Origin: Mycobacterium sp. Aquia_216 | GTDB lineage: Bacteria; Actinomycetota; Actinomycetes; Mycobacteriales; Mycobacteriaceae | Assembly (NCBI RefSeq): GCF_026723865.1 | Contig: NZ_CP113529.1 | Span: 186,001 to 250,000 of the forward strand | DNA length: 64,000 bases | Direction of reading: 5' to 3' | Part shown: positions 24,757-32,123 of the stretch, piece by piece | Layout of the letters: each line of letters opens with the position of its first letter | Position numbering within the stretch: the first letter of the stretch is position 1 | The notes under the pieces: generated by a model | Database searches by the model: none | What the model was told of the DNA's origin: nothing | What the model saw: the letters and a program-made list of their open reading frames with translations, nothing else | Translations under genes and position numbers: made by a program

Positions 24757-26133
24757 CTATTTTTGGGCTTGCTTGATCATAAATACGGCGGCCCGCTTGA
24801 GTAGGTCCCGTTTCTTGGTTAGGTCGGTGAGTTTTTTGCGCAGCTGGTCGAGTTCTTCCCGGCCGCTGATCGCTGTAGTCGGTGCGCCGAATGCACGGTG
24901 GTGCGGCGGCAGCGGGCGGGTTCGTGCGCGTTGGGAATCATCTGGCTCCGCAGCCCAGGATGGGAGCGCTTTGCTGCAGAGACGACGCGGAAGGGCGTCA
25001 CGCGAGCGTGGTGCGTTGACCATGCTGGCTACCGGAGGCATACCGCCGAAGAAGCCTCCCGGTGCAGCTGGTCCCGCCGCGGGCACGACATCGAGACTGG
25101 TCATCGGCAACCCCGCAGAGACCAACCGGATCCCTGGTGGCGCCGAACCCCAAGCCGGCGGTACCGACAACCCGCCCACCGATGCCGCTTGGCCCAGACC
25201 GGACGAAATCCCGGCCTCGCCAAAACCCGAACCAAGACCACGAGCAGCCGCACCCGAGGAACTCGCCAAGGTCCCCAACCCGGCCCCCGGCTCCCCAGAC
25301 TTGGCCGCCGAAAGCGCGGCCACTAACGGCCCCTCCGACGTCGCTACCATCGGAAAAAGAGTGAATAACGTGCCTGTGACAGAGAAATTCGTCGCGGGTA
25401 TCAGCGTCAAAAATCCCGATATGTCACTGGTCAGTGATTCGAATGTGTCGGTTATTTGTGGTACGCCGCCGGGTGGCGAACCCGCTGCCAGGCTGTGCAG
25501 TGTGTTGGGCACGTGAGATAGGACGGATTGCGTGTTGCCTGCTGTTGACGTGGCCACCGCGTGGCGAGCAGCAACATGTTGGGCGACCATACCGCTCGGG
25601 TTGGTGTTGCACGGCGCTTCGGTGAACGCGACCAACGTCGCCGCAGCAGCTGAGGCACCCGCATACCCATACATCGCCGCGGCATCCTGGGCCCACATCT
25701 CGCCGTACTGCGCCTCGGTAGCCGCAATCGCCCCCGTATTTTGCCCGACCACATTGCCGGCCACCAACGCCACCAACAACGCCCTATTAGCCGCCACCTC
25801 CGACGGCGGCACCGTGGCAGCAAATGCCGCCTCATACGCCGCAGCCGCCGATCTGGCTCGATCAGCGGTCTGTTCCGCCCGCGCCGCGGTCACGCCCATC
25901 CACACCGCATAAACAGCCGCCGCAGCACTCATCGACATCGACGACGCACCCCACCAACAACTATCAGCAACCTCGGAGACCACCCTCCGATACGCCCCCG
26001 CCGCCGCATTCAACTCCGCAGCCACCCTGTCCCACGCCCCCGCAGCCGCCATCAACGGCCCCGATCCCCCACCCGCATACATCCGACCCGAGTTAACCTC
26101 CGGCGGCAACACCGCAAAATCCAACCCGATCAT
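24757..26133 (-). CDS. PPE-family protein, SVP subfamily, tandem copy 1
   Basis: 458 residues from ATG at 26133. The N-terminal PPE domain (about 1–180) opens with MIGLDFAVLPPEVNSGRMY. GGLSVPPAW fits the GxxSVPxxW signature, so it belongs to PPE-SVP, usually exported by ESX-5. Residues about 235–258 (25360–25431) are a 72-base cassette unlike copy 2. The C-terminal ~35 residues are a charged coiled coil ending LLKRAAVFMIKQAQK. Outside the cassette it matches copy 2 base for base from 24803 to 26148 by eye. Confidence 0.88.
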   Translation of the reverse strand: MIGLDFAVLPPEVNSGRMYAGGGSGPLMAAAGAWDRVAAELNAAAGAYRRVVSEVADSCWWGASSMSMSAAAAVYAVWMGVTAARAEQTADRARSAAAAYEAAFAATVPPSEVAANRALLVALVAGNVVGQNTGAIAATEAQYGEMWAQDAAAMYGYAGASAAAATLVAFTEAPCNTNPSGMVAQHVAARHAVATSTAGNTQSVLSHVPNTLHSLAAGSPPGGVPQITDTFESLTSDISGFLTLIPATNFSVTGTLFTLFPMVATSEGPLVAALSAAKSGEPGAGLGTLASSSGAAARGLGSGFGEAGISSGLGQAASVGGLSVPPAWGSAPPGIRLVSAGLPMTSLDVVPAAGPAAPGGFFGGMPPVASMVNAPRSRDALPRRLCSKALPSWAAEPDDSQRARTRPLPPHHRAFGAPTTAISGREELDQLRKKLTDLTKKRDLLKRAAVFMIKQAQK

Positions 26134-27691
26134 CGAATCGCTTCCCTGCCGCGGCATCGACTGGCTGAAGCTATCGCAGTACCGTCGCGCTGCGCACGGA
26201 TGTTTATCCGGAATTTTATATTTTCGGCCATATTGCGCACTTCCCAAATCTATAGATACTCCAGCGCTACGATTCTTCGTATTCGATAGTGAATATTGCT
26301 ATTCGCGCGCTTCCTCGATTAAAAAGGCTGCCGTCTCTTTGAGCAGGTCCCGTTTCTTGGTTAGGTCGGTGAGTTTTTTGCGCAGCTGGTCGAGTTCTTC
26401 CCGGCCGCTGATCGCTGTAGTCGGTGCGCCGAATGCACGGTGGTGCGGCGGCAGCGGGCGGGTTCGTGCGCGTTGGGAATCATCTGGCTCCGCAGCCCAG
26501 GATGGGAGCGCTTTGCTGCAGAGACGACGCGGAAGGGCGTCACGCGAGCGTGGTGCGTTGACCATGCTGGCTACCGGAGGCATACCGCCGAAGAAGCCTC
26601 CCGGTGCAGCTGGTCCCGCCGCGGGCACGACATCGAGACTGGTCATCGGCAACCCCGCAGAGACCAACCGGATCCCTGGTGGCGCCGAACCCCAAGCCGG
26701 CGGTACCGACAACCCGCCCACCGATGCCGCTTGGCCCAGACCGGACGAAATCCCGGCCTCGCCAAAACCCGAACCAAGACCACGAGCAGCCGCACCCGAG
26801 GAACTCGCCAAGGTCCCCAACCCGGCCCCCGGCTCCCCAGACTTGGCCGCCGAAAGCGCGGCCACTAACGGCCCCTCCGACGTCGCTACCATCGGAAAAA
26901 GGACATATAAGGCGCCCGATCCTAAAAACCCCATACCGGAAGCGAATCCCGCGAACCCCGTAAAATCGCCATACAGTGATTCGAATGTGTCGGTTATTTG
27001 TGGTACGCCGCCGGGTGGCGAACCCGCTGCCAGGCTGTGCAGTGTGTTGGGCACGTGAGATAGGACGGATTGCGTGTTGCCTGCTGTTGACGTGGCCACC
27101 GCGTGGCGAGCAGCAACATGTTGGGCGACCATACCGCTCGGGTTGGTGTTGCACGGCGCTTCGGTGAACGCGACCAACGTCGCCGCAGCAGCTGAGGCAC
27201 CCGCATACCCATACATCGCCGCGGCATCCTGGGCCCACATCTCGCCGTACTGCGCCTCGGTAGCCGCAATCGCCCCCGTATTTTGCCCGACCACATTGCC
27301 GGCCACCAACGCCACCAACAACGCCCTATTAGCCGCCACCTCCGACGGCGGCACCGTGGCAGCAAATGCCGCCTCATACGCCGCAGCCGCCGATCTGGCT
27401 CGATCAGCGGTCTGTTCCGCCCGCGCCGCGGTCACGCCCATCCACACCGCATAAACAGCCGCCGCAGCACTCATCGACATCGACGACGCACCCCACCAAC
27501 AACTATCAGCAACCTCGGAGACCACCCTCCGATACGCCCCCGCCGCCGCATTCAACTCCGCAGCCACCCTGTCCCACGCCCCCGCAGCCGCCATCAACGG
27601 CCCCGATCCCCCACCCGCATACATCCGACCCGAGTTAACCTCCGGCGGCAACACCGCAAAATCCAACCCGATCATCGAATCGCTTCCCTGA
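24797..27691. repeat. 1,542-base-period tandem duplication carrying PPE copies 1 and 2
   Basis: 24803–26148 and 26345–27690 align with a constant offset of 1,542 and no difference visible by eye apart from 72 bases (25360–25431 against 26902–26973). Identity ends on the left at about 24797/26339 and on the right at 26148/27690. A third, partial copy (27913–28206 and 28411–29052) belongs to PPE copy 3. Confidence 0.9.
26299..27675 (-). CDS. PPE-family protein, SVP subfamily, tandem copy 2
   Basis: 458 residues. Same N-terminal PPE domain and SVP motif as copy 1. The cassette at 26902–26973 encodes YGDFTGFAGFASGMGF and onwards in place of copy 1's TSDISGFLTLIP. The tail ends LLKETAAFLIEEARE. 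Its ATG overlaps the stop of copy 3 (ATGA), so translation is coupled to the upstream gene. The start of copy 1 carries the same 15 bases upstream, left over from such a junction. Confidence 0.88.
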   Translation of the reverse strand: MIGLDFAVLPPEVNSGRMYAGGGSGPLMAAAGAWDRVAAELNAAAGAYRRVVSEVADSCWWGASSMSMSAAAAVYAVWMGVTAARAEQTADRARSAAAAYEAAFAATVPPSEVAANRALLVALVAGNVVGQNTGAIAATEAQYGEMWAQDAAAMYGYAGASAAAATLVAFTEAPCNTNPSGMVAQHVAARHAVATSTAGNTQSVLSHVPNTLHSLAAGSPPGGVPQITDTFESLYGDFTGFAGFASGMGFLGSGALYVLFPMVATSEGPLVAALSAAKSGEPGAGLGTLASSSGAAARGLGSGFGEAGISSGLGQAASVGGLSVPPAWGSAPPGIRLVSAGLPMTSLDVVPAAGPAAPGGFFGGMPPVASMVNAPRSRDALPRRLCSKALPSWAAEPDDSQRARTRPLPPHHRAFGAPTTAISGREELDQLRKKLTDLTKKRDLLKETAAFLIEEARE

Positions 27692-29054
27692 TCAACAGGG
27701 CCACCGCGTCATGCTCCATCGCCACTTCAGCCACCTCCCTGCGCAACCGCTCAAGCTCGTCGAGCTCACCTTGTGTCCAGCCGCCTTCGTCGTTTCGACT
27801 ACGTTGCACCGGCGGCGCAGGTCGACCTCGTCCGCACTCGCCGCCGCCCGACTTCCCGGCCTCTGACGCGAGTACGGTGCTTCGCAAGCCCTGCGAATAG
27901 GTGGAGCTGGCTGATGGTGCGTTGACCATGCTGGCTACCGGGGGCAGACCGCCGAAGAAGCCTCCCGGTGCAGCTGGTCCCGCCGCGGGCACGACATCGA
28001 GACTGGTCATCGGCAACCCCGCAGAGACCAACCGGATCCCTGGTGGCGCCGAACCCCAAGCCGGCGGTACCGACAACCCGCCCACCGATGCCGCTTGGCC
28101 CAGACCGGACGAAATCCCGGCCTCGCCAAAACCCGAACCAAGACCACGAGCAGCCGCACCCGAGGAACTCGCCAAGGTCCCCAACCCGGCCCCCGGCTCC
28201 CCAGACACCGACGAAGCCGCAGCCGTGGCGCTTGGCAGCGCGAGCGACATGAGTGGAAAGACTTGGGCGAGAATTCCCCCGGCCGTATACGCCGCGGAGG
28301 CATACACCAGGGCGTAGGACCCCGTATCGCCAGCCAACGTATTGATCTGCTGAAACGGATTGCTAGCCAAGATGTTCTCTAGCTGGTCAATGGGCCTGAA
28401 TGACGATCCGCCCGCTGCCAGGCTGTGCAGTGTGTTGGGCACGTGAGATAGGACGGATTGCGTGTTGCCTGCTGTTGACGTGGCCACCGCGTGGCGAGCA
28501 GCAACATGTTGGGCGACCATACCGCTCGGGTTGGTGTTGCACGGCGCTTCGGTGAACGCGACCAACGTCGCCGCAGCAGCTGAGGCACCCGCATACCCAT
28601 ACATCGCCGCGGCATCCTGGGCCCACATCTCGCCGTACTGCGCCTCGGTAGCCGCAATCGCCCCCGTATTTTGCCCGACCACATTGCCGGCCACCAACGC
28701 CACCAACAACGCCCTATTAGCCGCCACCTCCGACGGCGGCACCGTGGCAGCAAATGCCGCCTCATACGCCGCAGCCGCCGATCTGGCTCGATCAGCGGTC
28801 TGTTCCGCCCGCGCCGCGGTCACGCCCATCCACACCGCATAAACAGCCGCCGCAGCACTCATCGACATCGACGACGCACCCCACCAACAACTATCAGCAA
28901 CCTCGGAGACCACCCTCCGATACGCCCCCGCCGCCGCATTCAACTCCGCAGCCACCCTGTCCCACGCCCCCGCAGCCGCCATCAACGACCCCGATCCCCC
29001 ACCCGCATACATCCGACCCGAGTTAACCTCCGGCGGCAACACCGCAAAATCCAT
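27672..29054 (-). CDS. PPE-family protein, SVP subfamily, tandem copy 3 (operon-proximal)
   Basis: 460 residues from ATG at 29054 with a strong AAGGAGG seven bases upstream; this is the only copy with a good Shine-Dalgarno. MDFAVLPPEVNSGRMY opens a PPE domain identical to the other copies except Ser for Pro (base 28988). The middle (28207–28410) is a 204-base segment unlike copies 1 and 2. The SVP motif is retained. The C-terminus differs and ends VALLIREAIR. The PE gene lies 162 bases upstream on the same strand. Confidence 0.88.
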   Translation of the reverse strand: MDFAVLPPEVNSGRMYAGGGSGSLMAAAGAWDRVAAELNAAAGAYRRVVSEVADSCWWGASSMSMSAAAAVYAVWMGVTAARAEQTADRARSAAAAYEAAFAATVPPSEVAANRALLVALVAGNVVGQNTGAIAATEAQYGEMWAQDAAAMYGYAGASAAAATLVAFTEAPCNTNPSGMVAQHVAARHAVATSTAGNTQSVLSHVPNTLHSLAAGGSSFRPIDQLENILASNPFQQINTLAGDTGSYALVYASAAYTAGGILAQVFPLMSLALPSATAAASSVSGEPGAGLGTLASSSGAAARGLGSGFGEAGISSGLGQAASVGGLSVPPAWGSAPPGIRLVSAGLPMTSLDVVPAAGPAAPGGFFGGLPPVASMVNAPSASSTYSQGLRSTVLASEAGKSGGGECGRGRPAPPVQRSRNDEGGWTQGELDELERLRREVAEVAMEHDAVALLIREAIR

Positions 29055-29112
29055 TTCTAATACCTCCTTGTCGTTGCGGCGTCTGCAGAAGCCGGACCCG
29101 GTCCTAGATACC

Positions 29113-29139
29113 AACCGTTTCCCACCGAAAGAAACGGTT
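29113..29139. promoter_or_regulatory. Hairpin between the PE gene and PPE copy 3
   Basis: AACCGTTTC, nine-base loop, GAAACGGTT: a perfect nine-pair stem in the PE–PPE spacer. It could attenuate readthrough or stabilise the PPE message; on the gene strand no T-run follows, so a terminator is unlikely. Confidence 0.45.
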
Positions 29140-29216
29140 GCCGTGATTTTTCAAAATTCAATTACGAATCATGAAACCGCGCTGCTGGTTATGCATGCTG
29201 GAGAAATAGCCCGTGC

Positions 29217-29516
29217 TCATCTGGTGGCAATCGCATTGGCCGCCTCGGTCGCGGCATAAGAATCGGCACTGGAAGCCAAGGTGTTGACAAACATTTCGTG
29301 AATTTCTGCGGCCTGCATACTAAGTGCCTGGTAGATGCGGCCGTGGGCGCTAAACTGGGCAGCAGTCAAGGCCGAAACTTCATCGGCTGCCGCTGGCATT
29401 ATCCCGGTTGTCGGGGCCGCTATACTCGCATTTTCGGCGCTCACCGCCGATCCGATTGCGCGCAAACTGGTAGCGGCCGCCGCCAGTTCGGCGGGCTGAG
29501 CAGTGACGAATGGCAT
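29217..29516 (-). CDS. PE-family protein
   Basis: 99 residues, the length of a bare PE domain. PFVTAQPAELAAAATSLRAIG is the PE start, and YAATE near the C-terminus fits the YxxxD/E type VII secretion signal. It would pair with a PPE partner; the operon-proximal PPE (copy 3) is the obvious candidate. Export through ESX-5 is inferred from the SVP subfamily of the partners. Confidence 0.9.
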   Translation of the reverse strand: MPFVTAQPAELAAAATSLRAIGSAVSAENASIAAPTTGIMPAAADEVSALTAAQFSAHGRIYQALSMQAAEIHEMFVNTLASSADSYAATEAANAIATR

Positions 29517-29851
29517 AGATTATCTCCAAATCTCTAATCGAATACGTGGTCTGCCGACGGACGCGGGACCAACGCAACATCCGGCCACTCCTTCGATTAC
29601 CGGCTAGGGCCGTAACCCGTCTAGCTGTGTCAGATCCCAGCTGTGTTCATTGACGCTCTGCTCGATTACAGGCCTCCCTACGCCGACGATTTTGGTAAGC
29701 GAATCTGGGATGCGCAGCCCAGCACCCGGGCATGTCCCCACCAGATCGTCGCGGACGGGGTGCCGGCGGCGGGTAACTCCGGCAAAAGGTGCGCATTCAT
29801 GTCATTTCCTGTCGGTGCGAACTGCCGAAACTCCTGAAGGCGTGGCGTGGA
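29517..29851. other. 335-base region between the CoA-transferase operon and the PE gene
   Basis: No gene, RNA or clear terminator is seen. It should hold the PE–PPE promoter on the minus strand; no convincing −10/−35 pair stands out. Confidence 0.5.
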
Positions 29852-30484
29852 TCAGTCGACTAAAAGCGGTGCCCCCGTTCGCTGCCGGAGCTGCTTCACG
29901 TCGACCGCGCTCGCCAGTTCGACCAGACGTAGGCCGTCGCGGGTGACGTCAATGACGGCAAGGTCGGTGATTATTCGGTCGACGACGCATCTACCGGTAA
30001 GCGGCAGGCTGTTCTCCACGCGAATCTTTGGAGTGCCGTCGCGTGCGCAATGCTCCATGAGCACGATGATTTTGCGCGCTCCCTGCACCAAATCCATCGC
30101 GCCGCCCATGCCCTTCACCAGCTTTCCCGGCACCACCCAGTTACTCAGGTCGCCCCGGACGCTAACCTGCATGCCGCCCAGGATCGCGATGTCTATCCGG
30201 CCTGACCGAATCATCGCGAAGCTGGCTGCCGAGTCGAAGAAGCTGGCACCCGGAACAATGGTGACGGTCTCCTTTCCGGCGTTTATCAGGTCCGGATCCT
30301 CCTCCCCGTCATAGGGATACGGCCCGAGGCCGAGAATTCCGTTCTCCGACTGGAGCACGATGTGTACGCCGTCGGGCACGTGTTCAGGCACCAGTGTCGG
30401 CAACCCGATGCCGAGGTTGACATAGTCACCGTCGTGCAGTTCCGCAGCGGCGCGTGCTGCCATTTGCCCGCGGTCCCAAGCCAT
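29852..30484 (-). CDS. scoB: 3-oxoacid CoA-transferase, subunit B
   Basis: 210 residues from ATG at 30484, overlapping the subunit A stop by one base (TAATG). [16 protein letters not shown] contains the SENG block whose Glu carries the CoA thioester intermediate. [18 protein letters not shown] and [15 protein letters not shown] are the other family blocks. With subunit A it moves CoA from succinyl-CoA (or a similar donor) to a beta-keto acid. Placed last in the ketone-carboxylase operon, it would activate the carboxylation product. Confidence 0.9.
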   Translation of the reverse strand: MAWDRGQMAARAAAELHDGDYVNLGIGLPTLVPEHVPDGVHIVLQSENGILGLGPYPYDGEEDPDLINAGKETVTIVPGASFFDSAASFAMIRSGRIDIAILGGMQVSVRGDLSNWVVPGKLVKGMGGAMDLVQGARKIIVLMEHCARDGTPKIRVENSLPLTGRCVVDRIITDLAVIDVTRDGLRLVELASAVDVKQLRQRTGAPLLVD

Positions 30485-31287
30485 TACGCCACCTCTTCCG
30501 CAATCTCGTCGCACGGTGGTCGAGACCGCACGGTTCGGCGTTCGATGCCTTTGGCGGCGATGTCGGCCGCAGTCAGCGGCAGCACCCGATCCACATAGAT
30601 GCCCGGCAGATGGATGGCGTCGGGTTCGATGTCGCCCGGCTCGACGAGCTCTTCGACCTCGGCGGCCGTGATTCGTGCCGACATCGCACACAACGGGTTG
30701 AAATTACGTGCCCCCCTGCGGAATACGAGATTCCCGTGCCGATCTCCCTTCCAGGCATGAACCAGGGCGAAGTCGGGCCGCAGCGCCGTCTCGAGAACAA
30801 ACTCGTGCGCACCGCCGTCCCAGTCGAACGATGCGACGGTCTTGGGCTGCGAAGCAGTGTCCACCGATCCATCCGGTGCGTACCTGATCGGCAGCCCGCC
30901 GTCGGCGACTTCAGTGCCCACGCCGCTGCGGGTGTAAAAGGCGGCGATGCCCGCGCCACCGGCACGCAGCCGTTCGGCCAGAGTGCCTTGCGGGATCAGC
31001 TCGATCTCGATCTCTCCGGCCAGGTACTGGCGCTCCAGTTCCTTGTTCTCGCCGACGTACGACGCAACGAGCCGGCGGATCTGCCGGTTCTCCAGCAGCA
31101 GTGAATTGCCGAGCCCGCCGATACCACAGTTGTTCGACACCAGGGTGATATCGCGGCTGCCCAACTCGGCCAGGGCCGCCAACAGCACGGCAGGAATACC
31201 GCAAACGCCAAATCCGCCGGTGGCCAACATGATCGAGTCCGGGATGTCGGCGACTGCCTCTGCGGCCGTGCTAATCGTCTTGTCCAT
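30484..31287 (-). CDS. scoA: 3-oxoacid CoA-transferase, subunit A
   Basis: 267 residues from ATG at 31287; the frame is open upstream but overlaps the preceding gene. The glycine-rich [13 protein letters not shown] and [20 protein letters not shown] blocks followed by [20 protein letters not shown] identify the ScoA/AtoD subunit. Eight bases separate it from the gene upstream. The natural substrate is presumably the beta-keto acid made by the carboxylase: acetoacetate if acetone is the ketone, or an aryl analogue. Confidence 0.9.
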   Translation of the reverse strand: MDKTISTAAEAVADIPDSIMLATGGFGVCGIPAVLLAALAELGSRDITLVSNNCGIGGLGNSLLLENRQIRRLVASYVGENKELERQYLAGEIEIELIPQGTLAERLRAGGAGIAAFYTRSGVGTEVADGGLPIRYAPDGSVDTASQPKTVASFDWDGGAHEFVLETALRPDFALVHAWKGDRHGNLVFRRGARNFNPLCAMSARITAAEVEELVEPGDIEPDAIHLPGIYVDRVLPLTAADIAAKGIERRTVRSRPPCDEIAEEVA

Positions 31288-31295
31288 GCGGGCCC

Positions 31296-32084
31296 CTAAT
31301 GCAGTTTCGCCAGTTGTTCGAGCACCTGCTCGGGTGATGCCGAGACGGGAATGGTGGTGAGCAGAATCTCGCCCGCCGGGATGTCGGCGCCCGCCGTCCA
31401 AAATTCGTCGGAGAGAAGTCCGATGGGCGGGTCGCCCGGCGAGCTCTCGACTGCGGAGTCCGTCCACAGCGCTAATGACCAGTCGAAGTGTCCGGCGACG
31501 TTGGCGATGGAGGCGTAGGACTCCAGCTTTTCCGGGCTTCCCGTTGGCCCGCCGCGGCTGTCGAGCAGAACCAGAGCAACCGGCAGGGAACCCAGCTGGC
31601 CGAGCCATTCGGCGATATACATCGCGGCCCGGTCGGCGTCGTCGGCTGCCACCGCATCAAGTGCGTTGTCGGCGACTTGGTGGGCCCACGACAGCCAGCA
31701 CACCGGCGATGGCACGTGCAGCACCAGTTGGCGCCGCGACGTGCCCGCCAGCGTTCCTAGCACCTCGCGACTGGCCGCCAGCACCGCATCGTCGGCCAGC
31801 AACGCACGCAACGGATAGCCCGTGCGGACACGGCTGCCCATGGCTTGCACCAGTCCCGGGCGGACTTCGATGTGCGCACCCTGGAAGCGACGAACGTCGA
31901 CCCACATCGCGTCCGGGTCAAGCAGGCCGCGGACTTGCGCGAAATGGCCCGCCGCCAGCGTGGTATCGGTCCACGGAATCGGTGCGCCTTGTCGGATCAC
32001 CGCGGTCGAATAGTCGACGTCGTTGATCAGCAGGGGCCGGGTACGCCCACTCGGAGGGAGAGCCACCAGCGATTTTGCACTCAA
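31296..32084 (-). CDS. Unrecognised 262-residue protein of the ketone-carboxylase operon (ApcE position)
   Basis: 262 residues, soluble, no signal peptide. No family is recognised with confidence. Visible features are LLINDVDYSTAVIRQG near residue 19, MWVDVRRFQGAHIEVRPG, and VALVLLDSRGGPTG near residue 170. It occupies the fifth place of the operon, where acetophenone carboxylase operons encode a ~34 kDa epsilon subunit. Whether it is related to that subunit is untested. Tight spacing (8 and 39 bases) marks it as part of the transcript. Confidence 0.7.
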   Translation of the reverse strand: MSAKSLVALPPSGRTRPLLINDVDYSTAVIRQGAPIPWTDTTLAAGHFAQVRGLLDPDAMWVDVRRFQGAHIEVRPGLVQAMGSRVRTGYPLRALLADDAVLAASREVLGTLAGTSRRQLVLHVPSPVCWLSWAHQVADNALDAVAADDADRAAMYIAEWLGQLGSLPVALVLLDSRGGPTGSPEKLESYASIANVAGHFDWSLALWTDSAVESSPGDPPIGLLSDEFWTAGADIPAGEILLTTIPVSASPEQVLEQLAKLH

Positions 32085-32123
32085 CGCTTTACCTTTCCAG
32101 CGGTCGGCGACGATGCGTCGCGA

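Noticed and set aside
24898..28842. Long plus-strand open frames repeated three times opposite the PPE genes
   Set aside because: They mirror the identical minus-strand PPE sequence, have Arg/Pro-rich composition typical of antisense frames in GC-rich DNA and lack ribosome sites.
30484..31608. Longer start for CoA-transferase subunit A
   Set aside because: The extension overlaps the upstream gene by over 300 bases and its composition is that of a shadow frame; the ATG at 31287 begins at the family N-terminus.
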